Source of the DNA: Paracoccus salipaludis
GTDB lineage: Bacteria > Pseudomonadota > Alphaproteobacteria > Rhodobacterales > Rhodobacteraceae
Assembly (NCBI RefSeq): GCF_002287065.1
Contig: NZ_NSJZ01000001.1
Span: forward strand, 124,001 to 188,000
Reading direction: 5' to 3'
DNA length: 64,000 nt
Part shown: positions 56,054-63,950 of the stretch, in pieces
Layout: every line of letters starts with the position of its first letter
How positions within the stretch are numbered: the first letter of the stretch is position 1
Made by a program: the position numbers and the translations under genes
The notes under the pieces: generated by a model
What the model saw: the letters and a program-made list of their open reading frames with translations, nothing else
What the model was told of the DNA's origin: nothing
The model's database searches: none

Positions 56054-56785
56054 ATGGCGCTTACGGAATATTTTATCCGTTACCTTCAACAGCGTGACGA
56101 ATTGAGTGCGCGCGACTTGGCGAGGCTGCGCACGATCCCGACCGAAACGCGCTGCTTCGACAACGGCCAGACCATCGTCCAGGCCGGAACCGAGCCGACG
56201 CAAAGCTGCCTTGTCCTGCGCGGAATGGCGGGGCGGCTGCACATCCTTCCGGGCCGGACCACCCAGCGCGTCGTCAGCGCCCTGCATGTCCCCGGCGACT
56301 TCATGGACCTGCACGGCTTCGTGCTGTCCGAGGTCCAGGAAAGCATCGTCGCCTTCGGCCCGACCGAGGTCGAGTTCGTCGATCACGCCCATATCGAGGA
56401 ACTGACCAACAACCACCCGCACCTGACGCGGCTGTTGTGGATGACAACGGCAATCGACGGCGCGATCCACCGGCAGTGGCTGGTCGCCGCCAACGCGCTG
56501 CGGTCGAGCGCGCATCTGGCCCACCTGATCTGCGAAATCTACACGCGCCTGGCTGCCGTCGGCGTGGCGAAGAACCACAGGATGACGCTGCCACTGCTGC
56601 AGCGGGAACTGGCCTGCATCCTGGGCTATTCCCCCATCCACATCAACCGGGCCGTCCGTGACCTGCGCGACCGCAAGCTGGTGCGCTGGTCGGGGACCGA
56701 GATCGAGGTGCTGGACTGGCCCGGCCTCGTCCGTCTTGCGCGGTTCGATCCGGGCTATCTCGACCTGGAACGCAAGCGCCGCTGA
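56054..56785 (+). CDS. Crp/Fnr-family transcription regulator
   Basis: The 243-residue protein has a cyclic-nucleotide-binding-like barrel (TRCFDNGQTIVQAGTEPTQS; LVLRGMAGRLHILPGRTTQR; LHVPGDFMDLHGFVL), a long dimer helix and a winged-helix domain (LLQRELACILGYSPIHINRAVRDLRDRKLV in parts). The N-terminal Cys cluster of FNR is absent, so it is not an oxygen-sensing Fe-S protein. Nearby genes are stress and cell-wall genes, which could be targets. ATG 56054 follows GGAGTGG. Confidence 0.9.
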   Translation: MALTEYFIRYLQQRDELSARDLARLRTIPTETRCFDNGQTIVQAGTEPTQSCLVLRGMAGRLHILPGRTTQRVVSALHVPGDFMDLHGFVLSEVQESIVAFGPTEVEFVDHAHIEELTNNHPHLTRLLWMTTAIDGAIHRQWLVAANALRSSAHLAHLICEIYTRLAAVGVAKNHRMTLPLLQRELACILGYSPIHINRAVRDLRDRKLVRWSGTEIEVLDWPGLVRLARFDPGYLDLERKRR

Positions 56786-56788
56786 ACG

Positions 56789-57655
56789 TCACTGGCAGAG
56801 GCGGAGGCCCCCCTTGCGCGGCTTGGTGTCCAGGTGCAGGTGGTCGTCATGGGCGGCATTGCTGCCCGGCCCCAGGACCGTCGTGAAGAAAAGGCACGCC
56901 CCGGACTGCACCGTGTTCTGGAAGGCGGTGTCCAGTCCGCCCCGGTCGGCGGCGGGTGCGATCTCCAGCCGAGTGCCGCCCTCGAAGCCGAAGCCCGCGA
57001 TGTCGAGCGCGTTGCCCAGCGCATGTTCCGACAGCCGCGCCTCGGGCCCGTCGCCCACGACGCCGCGGCAGAAATAGCTCGTGCCCGTGGCGATCGAGGT
57101 CAGCCGTGGGCTGCCCGCCATCCGCCGGGCGGCCGGGATCACCATCTCGCGCGTCCACAGTGCCAAGGCTCGGGCGGTGTCGCAGCGCATGACCGCGCCG
57201 CCTTCCAGCGTGACGCCGGGCTGGATCGCGCGGATCTCGACGGGACGGGAGATGCCACACTCGCGCTGATCCGGATCGACGACGGGCGCGACCTCGACAT
57301 GATCCACGCCCAGAAGCGTCAGCCCGTAAAGGCAGGCGGCGTGGTCGAAGTCAGACTCGCGCGCCACCTTGGGCACAAGCGGCGACAGCACCTTGCGGAA
57401 GGGCTCGACGGGTTCGGCATAGGTTTCAGGCGGGATCAGCGATCCCGCCGGGGCCGGAACCGGGGCAGGGGCAGGAGCCAAGGCAGGCGCGGGCCGGCCA
57501 TCGGGCCTGTTCCCACCCGCGTCGGGGCGCGGGGCGGGACGGTCCGCGTCTGCCGATGCAGCGGGGCTGGGCACGGGCGGAGCGCTTTCCTGCGCGGTGG
57601 CGGGCACCGCCAGGGCCATGGCCAGAACCAGCGCGGTGGCCGGCCCCTGCCGCAT
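56789..57655 (-). CDS. Extensin-like family protein (M15-like peptidase fold)
   Basis: The 288-residue exported protein has a signal peptide (ATALVLAMALAVPATAQ), a Pro/Ala linker of about 70 residues, and the Extensin_C domain from about residue 95. ARLSEHALGNALDIAGF (H-x6-D) and HDDHLHLDTKP (HxH) supply the zinc-site pattern of VanY/M15-type D,D- or L,D-carboxypeptidases. It ends with a cysteine, and several Cys suggest disulfides. The ATG overlaps the stop of the L,D-transpeptidase, so the two cell-wall genes are coupled. Confidence 0.88.
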   Translation of the reverse strand: MRQGPATALVLAMALAVPATAQESAPPVPSPAASADADRPAPRPDAGGNRPDGRPAPALAPAPAPVPAPAGSLIPPETYAEPVEPFRKVLSPLVPKVARESDFDHAACLYGLTLLGVDHVEVAPVVDPDQRECGISRPVEIRAIQPGVTLEGGAVMRCDTARALALWTREMVIPAARRMAGSPRLTSIATGTSYFCRGVVGDGPEARLSEHALGNALDIAGFGFEGGTRLEIAPAADRGGLDTAFQNTVQSGACLFFTTVLGPGSNAAHDDHLHLDTKPRKGGLRLCQ

Positions 57656-59025
57656 CAGTTGATGTTCCCCGGCAGGACGCCGGTCTGCGCCGGGGCGGGC
57701 AGGGCCTGCGGATCGAGTGCGCCGTCGCTCGCGCTGCTCAGCGCGGCCGCCAGCGGGTCGATTCCGGGAGCAGGAAGAGGGGCGGACGGGACCGGGACTG
57801 CATCGTCCGTCGCCGCGGTAGACACGGGGGCGTCGGCGGGCAGCATCGTGCCGCTGACCGGCGTCGTGCCCGGCAGCGTCCGGCGAGGGGCAGGCCGGCT
57901 GGCCGTGATCGTGGGGGCAGGGGCGGCGCCAGCCTGTCCCGCAGTGGCCACGTCGGTGGTTGCAGCGGCGATCCCCGAAGGGTCCGGCAGGATCGTCGGC
58001 GCGACGGCGGGGGTCACGTCGGCGATGGCCACTCCGGGGGCAAGGAAGTCCACCACCGTCTGCCCCGGCTGCACCATGCGGGCCAGTTCCTGGGCGTCCC
58101 AGTTGGTCAGCCGCACGCATCCGTTGCTCTGGTTGACGAAGAGCTTGGAGGGAGTGGGCGTGCCATGGATGCCATAGGTGGGCTTCGAGAGGTCGATCCA
58201 GACGTTTCCGACCGGCGCGTTCGGCCCCGGCGGGATGCGCAGCACCTTGTCGTTGTCGCCCTGCTTGAAGTTGATGTTCGGATTGTAGGTGTAGTCGGGG
58301 TCCAGCACCGCCGCTTCGACCAGATGGGTCCCCTGGGGCGAGGGTGTCGCATCCGAGCCGACCGTCGCCGGGTAATCCGCGACCATCCGGCCGCTTGCAT
58401 CATAGGCTGCGACCCGGCCGCGTTCCGCATCCACGATGACGCGCAGGACCTTGGCCCTCATCGGTGTCGCGGGCACCGTCACGTTCAGCGTTTCGCCCGG
58501 CACGAAGCTTTTGCCGGGGTTCAGCTGCACCAGGAACTTCTCGTCCATGTGAAAGCGCTCGGCCAGCTTCTCCTGCACCGAGGTAAAGCCCATCGACGAC
58601 ATCTTGGCCTTTTCGGCGTAGTCGTTCGGGATGCTCTCGACCAGCCCGCCCGCATCCTCGGACGTGACCGTGTAGGTGCTGGTCAGGGGCGCGCCCGCAT
58701 GGTTCTGCAGCAGCGTCCAGACCTGGGGGTCAAGCCGCCCGTCCTGAGGCAGGCCATGCATGCGCTCGAAGGCACGGATGGCGCTTTCGCTCATTCCGCC
58801 GCGGAAGCCGTCCACCACGCCCGGCGACACGCCCGAGCGGTCCAGAAGGATCTGGACCTTGGCCGTCAGCGCCGACTGGCCCGAGGGCAGCTCGCCCGTG
58901 CCAGCGTAGGTGGCCGCCTCGATGTCCGCCGGCACCATGTTGACGCGCTTGTCCTGTGCCAGGGCGGGCAGCGCGGCGGACAGCATCAGCGTTGCGGCGG
59001 TCAGAATCGGCAACGGGCGGGACAT
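57655..59025 (-). CDS. L,D-transpeptidase with peptidoglycan-binding domain
   Basis: The 456-residue exported enzyme has a signal peptide (PILTAATLMLSAALPALAQ), a peptidoglycan-binding-like region near 45-100 (VDGFRGGMSESAIRAFERMH), and a YkuD catalytic domain around 190-330 with GIHGTPTPSKL and NQSNGCVRLTNWDAQEL (His and nucleophile Cys). A Pro/Ala/Thr-rich C-tail of about 110 residues follows. It cross-links peptidoglycan or attaches proteins to it in the periplasm. It drives the downstream extensin-like gene. Confidence 0.93.
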   Translation of the reverse strand: MSRPLPILTAATLMLSAALPALAQDKRVNMVPADIEAATYAGTGELPSGQSALTAKVQILLDRSGVSPGVVDGFRGGMSESAIRAFERMHGLPQDGRLDPQVWTLLQNHAGAPLTSTYTVTSEDAGGLVESIPNDYAEKAKMSSMGFTSVQEKLAERFHMDEKFLVQLNPGKSFVPGETLNVTVPATPMRAKVLRVIVDAERGRVAAYDASGRMVADYPATVGSDATPSPQGTHLVEAAVLDPDYTYNPNINFKQGDNDKVLRIPPGPNAPVGNVWIDLSKPTYGIHGTPTPSKLFVNQSNGCVRLTNWDAQELARMVQPGQTVVDFLAPGVAIADVTPAVAPTILPDPSGIAAATTDVATAGQAGAAPAPTITASRPAPRRTLPGTTPVSGTMLPADAPVSTAATDDAVPVPSAPLPAPGIDPLAAALSSASDGALDPQALPAPAQTGVLPGNIN

Positions 59026-59095
59026 GCGGCAATGGCTCCTTCGAACGGCGAAAACCATCACTCGCAGCCTGGCGAGGTCCTGCCAAGACGCATCG

Positions 59096-59113
59096 GGTCA
59101 ACAATGATTGACC
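59096..59113. promoter_or_regulatory. Inverted repeat in the L,D-transpeptidase / enoyl-CoA hydratase gap
   Basis: GGTCAA and TTGACC are separated by CAATGA, a perfect 6-bp dyad centred between the two divergent genes. It could be an operator. The arms do not match the usual FNR (TTGAT) or CRP (TGTGA) boxes. Confidence 0.4.
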
Positions 59114-59207
59114 TGTGGCAGGCGCGCCGCGTGACCTTGCGTCGGCGGGGCTTGCCGCTTCGCGGGTCCCGCGCCTAGCCTGCGCCGGGCCAAGGGGGAG
59201 AGGATAC

Positions 59208-60002
59208 ATGCAGCAGAACTGCCGGATCGAGGATCGGGGCACGCATCTCGTTGTGGTCAACGACAATCCGCAGCGTCGCAACGCGCTGACGCCGGGGTTC
59301 TATGACGGCCTGCGCGCAGCCCTGGCCCAGGCGGCGGCCGAGCCGCGCATCGCGGCCGTGGTGGTGACGGGTGCCGAGGGGTTCTTCTGCGCGGGCGGCG
59401 ACCTGACCATGCTGATGACGGCGCAGGGGATGACCCATGCGCGCCGCCGCGCGGCGATCGAGGACCTGCAGTCGCTGATCCGGTCGATTCTCGACTGTCC
59501 GCGGCCCGTGATCGCGGCCGTCGAGGGCGGCGCGGCGGGGGCGGGCTTCTCGCTGGCGCTGGCCTGCGACCTGATCGTGGCGGCAAGGGACGCGCGCTTC
59601 ACGGCCTCTTACATCAATGCCGGGCTGATCCCGGACGGGGGGCTGACGGGCAGCCTGACGGCCGCGCTGCCTCCGGCGCTTGTGGCCGAGATCTGCCTGC
59701 TGGGCCGCCCGGTCGAGGCGCAGCGGCTGCTTGACCTGGGGGCGATCAATGCCGTGGCCGAACCCGGCGAGGTGCTGGCTGCGGCCGAAGCCATGGCCCA
59801 CCGGCTGGCCCAGGGTCCGGCCGAGGCGCAGGCGGGGATCAAGGCGCTTCTGACCGGCGCGCGGGCGGCGCTGATGGACGCGCAGCTTGATGCCGAGGTC
59901 GAGCCGATGGCGATCGCGCTCGCCTCGGCCGAGGCGGGTGAGGGGATCGCGGCCTTTCTGGGCAAGCGTGCCCCCGATTTCGCGGCCCTGCGCCGGCGCT
60001 GA
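59208..60002 (+). CDS. Enoyl-CoA hydratase/isomerase family protein
   Basis: The 264-residue crotonase-fold enzyme has the oxyanion-hole segments VVTGAEGFFCAGGDLTMLM and AVEGGAAGAGFSLALACDLI. The two Glu of classic hydratases are not obvious: the usual second Glu position lies near LIPDGGLTGSLTAALP, which has Asp-Gly instead, as in some isomerases and phenylacetate-pathway members. The exact reaction is unknown. An AAGGGGGAGAGG site precedes ATG 59208. It converges with the GntR-type regulator. Confidence 0.88.
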   Translation: MQQNCRIEDRGTHLVVVNDNPQRRNALTPGFYDGLRAALAQAAAEPRIAAVVVTGAEGFFCAGGDLTMLMTAQGMTHARRRAAIEDLQSLIRSILDCPRPVIAAVEGGAAGAGFSLALACDLIVAARDARFTASYINAGLIPDGGLTGSLTAALPPALVAEICLLGRPVEAQRLLDLGAINAVAEPGEVLAAAEAMAHRLAQGPAEAQAGIKALLTGARAALMDAQLDAEVEPMAIALASAEAGEGIAAFLGKRAPDFAALRRR

Positions 60003-60004
60003 AC

Positions 60005-60760
60005 TCAGCCGATCGGGCGGTCCATCTCGAAGCCGGGCGCGAAGCAGTGCAGCGTCCGGCTGACCGGCTGCGTCTTGATCCACAGCGTCGAGTCATAGAC
60101 CAGCACCGGTGTGTCGGCCGGGCAGCGCAGCATGCGGTCAGCCTCGACCTCGCCTGCGCGCCTGGCCGAGATCACCTGCTCGCAAAGCGAGATCGCGGCA
60201 TGGCAGGCAAGCCATTCGTTGGCGGTGGTCGAGGTCATCACCTCCTCGGTCAGCGCGGGCAGGGCCGATGTGTCGGTCCAGCGCCGCTCGGCGCAGATCA
60301 CCGTGTCGTCCGAGCAGATCAGCGTGCAGTGCTCCACGATGTCCTGCGGGTCGCTCTGGAACAGGCGCTCCTGCACTTCGGCGGGGACCGGGCGCTCCAC
60401 CGGGCCGAGGAAGCGGAAGCTGAAGCGGCCGCCGCGCTCTTCCACCAGGTCGCGGAAGACTGGAAGGCTGACCTGCTGCGTGCGCGGCTCAAGGCCCAGG
60501 ACGACGCGCGTGCCGACACGGCGGCGGCGTTCGACCACGCCCCGCTCGGCCAGCGAGGTCAGCGCACGGTTCACGGTCGCGCGCGCGCTTCCGAATTCGG
60601 CCGCGAATTCCTGTTCCGTGGGGATGAGCGAGCCGGGAGGGTAGATGCCATGAGTGATTCGATCCATGATCACGCCACGGATCCCTGCCCAGGTCACTGG
60701 TGTGCCGCGTCCATTCGCCGATCGCGTGAGTCTGGTCCCGTGCCTGGATAAATTAGCCAT
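60005..60760 (-). CDS. GntR-family regulator, HutC/UTRA type
   Basis: The 251-residue repressor-like protein has an N-terminal winged helix (LIPTEQEFAAEFGSARATVNRALTSLAERG, in parts, then VVERRRRVGTRVV) and a C-terminal UTRA ligand-binding domain from about residue 85. It faces the transporter and the allantoinase-OHCU decarboxylase gene across 266 bases with two operator-like dyads, so it probably controls that purine-related unit. The ligand could be a purine catabolite. Confidence 0.92.
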   Translation of the reverse strand: MANLSRHGTRLTRSANGRGTPVTWAGIRGVIMDRITHGIYPPGSLIPTEQEFAAEFGSARATVNRALTSLAERGVVERRRRVGTRVVLGLEPRTQQVSLPVFRDLVEERGGRFSFRFLGPVERPVPAEVQERLFQSDPQDIVEHCTLICSDDTVICAERRWTDTSALPALTEEVMTSTTANEWLACHAAISLCEQVISARRAGEVEADRMLRCPADTPVLVYDSTLWIKTQPVSRTLHCFAPGFEMDRPIG

Positions 60761-60838
60761 ATCATTCCGATCCTTGCGGCAGGGATTATAGAAGATGCTT
60801 CACCATCCGCAGAAGTTGACAAAAAGGACTGGTATCAC

Positions 60839-60849
60839 TGGTTCTACCA
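60839..60849. promoter_or_regulatory. HutC/DasR-type operator candidate (TGGTTCTACCA)
   Basis: A perfect 4-3-4 dyad TGGT-TCT-ACCA lies 79 bases upstream of the GntR-type gene. HutC-subfamily repressors bind related sites such as TGGTCTAGACCA, so it is a good candidate for self-regulation and control of the divergent transporter gene. Confidence 0.45.
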
Positions 60850-60862
60850 AGGCTACACCCCA

Positions 60863-60877
60863 TTGACGTTACGTCAA
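60863..60877. promoter_or_regulatory. Palindromic operator candidate (TTGACGTTACGTCAA)
   Basis: A perfect 15-base dyad lies 13 bases from the TGGTTCTACCA site. Its left arm could double as a -35 box (TTGACG) for the transporter gene. A consensus TTGACA at 60895 follows. Confidence 0.5.
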
Positions 60878-61026
60878 CATGACAATTGAGAGGATTGACA
60901 GATTGGTGTAAGCCTGAGGCCGTGTCTCGCAATAGGCCTTCCGGCGGATCTGCCTTCCCGAGGGTGACGCGCTCTTGAAAAGCGGGCAGAAAAGACGGCG
61001 ACTCCCCATCCGAGAGAAGCCGCCCC

Positions 61027-62244
61027 ATGACGACCAGCGATATCACGGCCCTTCCTGACACCTCGGCCCGGGCGAAAGCGGGGCCGGTCTGGCCGGTGCT
61101 GATCGCGATCAGCCTGTGCCACATGGTCAACGACATCCTGCAATCGCTGCTGTCGGCGATCTATCCGCTGCTCAAGGCCGAGTTCGCGCTGTCCTACGCG
61201 CAGATCGGGCTGATGACCTTCGCCTTCCAGGTCACGGCCTCGCTGCTGCAGCCGGTGGTGGGGATGGTCACCGACCGCCACCCGATGCCGCGCTCGCTGG
61301 CGGTGGGGATGCTGTGCAGCTTCGCGGGCGTGCTGACGCTGGCGCAGGCGGGCAGCTACGGGATGCTGCTGACGGGGGCGATGCTGATCGGGCTCGGGTC
61401 GTCGATCTTCCATCCCGAAAGCTCGCGGGTGGCACGCACCGCCTCGGGTGGACGGTTTGGCACGGCGCAGTCGCTGTTCCAGCTGGGCGGCAACGGCGGG
61501 CAGGCCATCGGACCGCTGCTGGCCGCCTTCCTCGTGGTGCCGCTGGGGCGCTCGGTGCTGGGCTGGCTGGCGCTCATCGCGCTGGCCGGTTCGGGCGTGC
61601 TGTGGCAGGTCGGCCGATGGGCCGAGGGGCGCCGCAAGGCCGGCGCACTGCGGGTGGCGGCGGGACCCGGTCTCGCCAGGGGGCGCATCGTCATGGCCAT
61701 CGGGGTGCTGGCGGTCCTGTCGATGACCAAGGCCTTCTACATGGCCAGCCTGACCAGCTACTACACCTTCTTCCTGATCGAGAAGTTCTCGATGTCCGCG
61801 CAAGGCGCGCAGGTGATGCTGTTCCTGCTGCTCTTCGGCTCGGCCGCGGGCGTGATGCTGGGGGGCATCGCAGGCGACCGGGTGGGCGCGCGCAGGGTGA
61901 TCTGGTTCTCGATCTTGGGCGTGCTGCCGTTTTCCCTGCTGCTGCCGCATGCGGGGCTGACCGTGACCGCTGTCCTGACCGTGCTGGTGGGCGCCATCAT
62001 GGCCTCGGCCGCGCCCGCCATCGTGGTCTTCGCGCAGGAACTGGTGCCCGGCCGCACCGGGCTGATCGCGGGGCTGTTCTTCGGCTTTGCCTTCGGCATG
62101 GGCGGGATCGCGGCGGCCGTGCTGGGCGCGGTCGCGGACGCGCGGGGCATCGGCTTCGTCTTCAACCTGTGCTCGGTCCTGCCGGTGCTGGGCCTGCTGA
62201 CCGCCTTCCTCCCGCGTGAGCGCGAACTGGTGCCCGCACGCTAG
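61027..62244 (+). CDS. MFS transporter, Fsr (fosmidomycin resistance) family
   Basis: The 405-residue protein has about twelve membrane helices. HMVNDILQSLLSAIYPLLK in helix 1, LQPVVGMVTDRHPMPRSLAV and GLGSSIFHPESSRVARTAS are signatures of the Fsr branch. These are usually drug or metabolite exporters. Its place before allantoinase-OHCU decarboxylase and opposite a HutC-type regulator suggests movement of a purine-related compound, but the direction and substrate are open. The start is ATG 61027. Confidence 0.92.
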   Translation: MTTSDITALPDTSARAKAGPVWPVLIAISLCHMVNDILQSLLSAIYPLLKAEFALSYAQIGLMTFAFQVTASLLQPVVGMVTDRHPMPRSLAVGMLCSFAGVLTLAQAGSYGMLLTGAMLIGLGSSIFHPESSRVARTASGGRFGTAQSLFQLGGNGGQAIGPLLAAFLVVPLGRSVLGWLALIALAGSGVLWQVGRWAEGRRKAGALRVAAGPGLARGRIVMAIGVLAVLSMTKAFYMASLTSYYTFFLIEKFSMSAQGAQVMLFLLLFGSAAGVMLGGIAGDRVGARRVIWFSILGVLPFSLLLPHAGLTVTAVLTVLVGAIMASAAPAIVVFAQELVPGRTGLIAGLFFGFAFGMGGIAAAVLGAVADARGIGFVFNLCSVLPVLGLLTAFLPRERELVPAR

Positions 62245-62252
62245 GTTGCCGC

Positions 62253-62270
62253 CTGCCGGAAATCCGGCAG
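62253..62270 (+). other. Hairpin between the transporter and puuE genes
   Basis: A 7-bp perfect stem CTGCCGG / CCGGCAG with tetraloop AAAT lies just after the transporter stop, 66 bases before the next start. There is no U-run, so it may stabilise the upstream message or slow readthrough. Confidence 0.4.
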
Positions 62271-62336
62271 CGGCCCGCTGGACAACTGCGGCTTTGCGCA
62301 TGACCTTGCCCCCCGCACGAACGAGAAGGGTGAGAC

Positions 62337-63740
62337 ATGCGCTACAGCCGGGACATGCGAGGTTACGGGGCCGAGGCGCCCGATCCGAAATGGCCGGGCG
62401 GCGCACGCATCGCCGTGCAGATCGTCGTGAACTACGAGGAAGGTGGCGAGAACTCGGTCGAGCATGGCGACGCCGCCTCGGAAGCCTTCCTGTCGGAAAT
62501 CGTCGGCGCCCAGCCCTGGCAGGGCCAGCGCCACTGGAACATGGAAACGATCTACGACTACGGCGCCCGCGCGGGCTTCTGGCGGCTTTACCGGATGCTC
62601 GAGGGCATTCCCGTCACCTGCTACGGCGTGGCGACGGCGCTGGCCCGCAGCCCCGAACAGACCCGCGCCATGATCGATGCCGGATGGGAGATGGCGACCC
62701 ACGGGCTGAAGTGGATCGACTACAAGGACGTCCCGCGCGAGATCGAGGCCGAGCACATCCGGCAGGCGGTCGAACTGCACACGCAGGTCACGGGCGCGCG
62801 GCCCCTGGGCTTCTACCAGGGCCGGGCGTCCATGAACACGGTGCCGCTGGGCTGCGAGGAGGGCGGCTTCGAGTATCTGGCCGACACCTATGCCGACGAG
62901 CTGCCCTTCTGGCACGTCCACAACGGCCGTCCGCAGCTGATGGTGCCCTATACGCTGGACGCCAATGACATGCGCTTCGCCAACGGCGGCTTCACCAATG
63001 GCGAGGAGTTCTTCCTGTATCTGCGCGACGCCTTCGATTGCCTGTACCGGGAAGGCGGCGAGGGCAGGGCGCGGATGCTGTCCATCGGCCTTCACTGCCG
63101 CCTGGCCGGGCGGCCGGGCCGGGCCGAGGGACTGAAACGCTTCCTCGACCATGCCCGCGCGCATGAGGGCGTGTGGTTCGCTACGCGGCTGGACATCGCG
63201 CGCCATTGGGCGGCGACGCATCCCTTTGCGGCAGGCGAGCGGCCCTCGCAGATGGACCGGGCCGCTTTCGTCGAACGCTTCGGCTCGATCTACGAACATT
63301 CCCCGTGGGTGGCCGAGCGGACCTGGGACGCCGAGATGGGCGCGGCCCATGACAGCGCTGCAGGGCTTGCGGCCGCCATGGCGCGGGTCTTCCGCGCGGC
63401 GTCCGATGACGAGCGGTTGCAGGTGCTGCGCGCCCACCCGGACCTTGCCGGCAAGCTCGCGGCGGCGAAGCGCCTGACGGCGGATTCGACCGCCGAACAG
63501 GCCAGCGCCGGGCTTGACGCCCTGACCGACGCGGAACGCGCCGAGTTCACCCGCCTGAACGAGGCCTATGTGGCCCGCCACGGCTTCCCCTTCATCATCG
63601 CCGTGCGCGACCACGACAAGCCGGGAATCATGGCGGCGATGGCGCGCCGGGTCGAGAACGACACGGCCACCGAACGGGCCGAGGCCGAGCGCCAGGTCAC
63701 GCGCATTGCCGAACTGCGGCTGAAGGCGGCGCTGGGATAG
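62337..63740 (+). CDS. puuE: Fused allantoinase (PuuE) - OHCU decarboxylase (UraD)
   Basis: The 467-residue protein joins two urate-degradation enzymes. Residues about 1-300 are a polysaccharide-deacetylase-like allantoinase of the PuuE type (RYSRDMRGYGAEAPDPKWPG; NYEEGGENSVEHGD; TCYGVATAL; EMATHGLKWIDY; RMLSIGLHCRLAGRPGR). Residues about 305-467 form OHCU decarboxylase (LRAHPDLAGKLAAAKRLT; EYVARHGFPFIIAVR-type, here NEAYVARHGFPFIIAVR). UraD makes (S)-allantoin and PuuE opens it to allantoate. The fusion means steps two apart in the pathway are made as one chain. GAAGGG precedes the ATG. Confidence 0.95.
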   Translation: MRYSRDMRGYGAEAPDPKWPGGARIAVQIVVNYEEGGENSVEHGDAASEAFLSEIVGAQPWQGQRHWNMETIYDYGARAGFWRLYRMLEGIPVTCYGVATALARSPEQTRAMIDAGWEMATHGLKWIDYKDVPREIEAEHIRQAVELHTQVTGARPLGFYQGRASMNTVPLGCEEGGFEYLADTYADELPFWHVHNGRPQLMVPYTLDANDMRFANGGFTNGEEFFLYLRDAFDCLYREGGEGRARMLSIGLHCRLAGRPGRAEGLKRFLDHARAHEGVWFATRLDIARHWAATHPFAAGERPSQMDRAAFVERFGSIYEHSPWVAERTWDAEMGAAHDSAAGLAAAMARVFRAASDDERLQVLRAHPDLAGKLAAAKRLTADSTAEQASAGLDALTDAERAEFTRLNEAYVARHGFPFIIAVRDHDKPGIMAAMARRVENDTATERAEAERQVTRIAELRLKAALG

Positions 63741-63778
63741 GCTCTCACCCGGCGCACGCCCGCTCCGGCGGCACGGGC

Positions 63779-63803
63779 GCATGGGTATTTGGGTCAGGAA
63801 GAA
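63779..63803 (+). repeat. Dispersed intergenic element, copy E
   Basis: GCATGGGTATTTGGGTCAGG followed by AAGAA is identical over 25 bases to the minus strand at 19150-19174, 44 kb away. It lies in the gap after puuE-uraD. Confidence 0.75.
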
Positions 63804-63950
63804 GATCGTGAGGCGCGGCGGAGCCCGGATTGCTCTTGTCGGCCCGCCATGGAACAGGGGGGCCAGGCAGCGATGCGCCGGCTTTTGCCCGCAGCACCCC
63901 ATCGAGCGGCAGGATCGGCTGCCGCATCTCCAGCACGAAGGGACACCTCC

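Noticed and set aside
57556..59178. Plus-strand open frame of 540 codons
   Set aside because: It is antisense to the L,D-transpeptidase, whose YkuD motif and signal peptide are clear.
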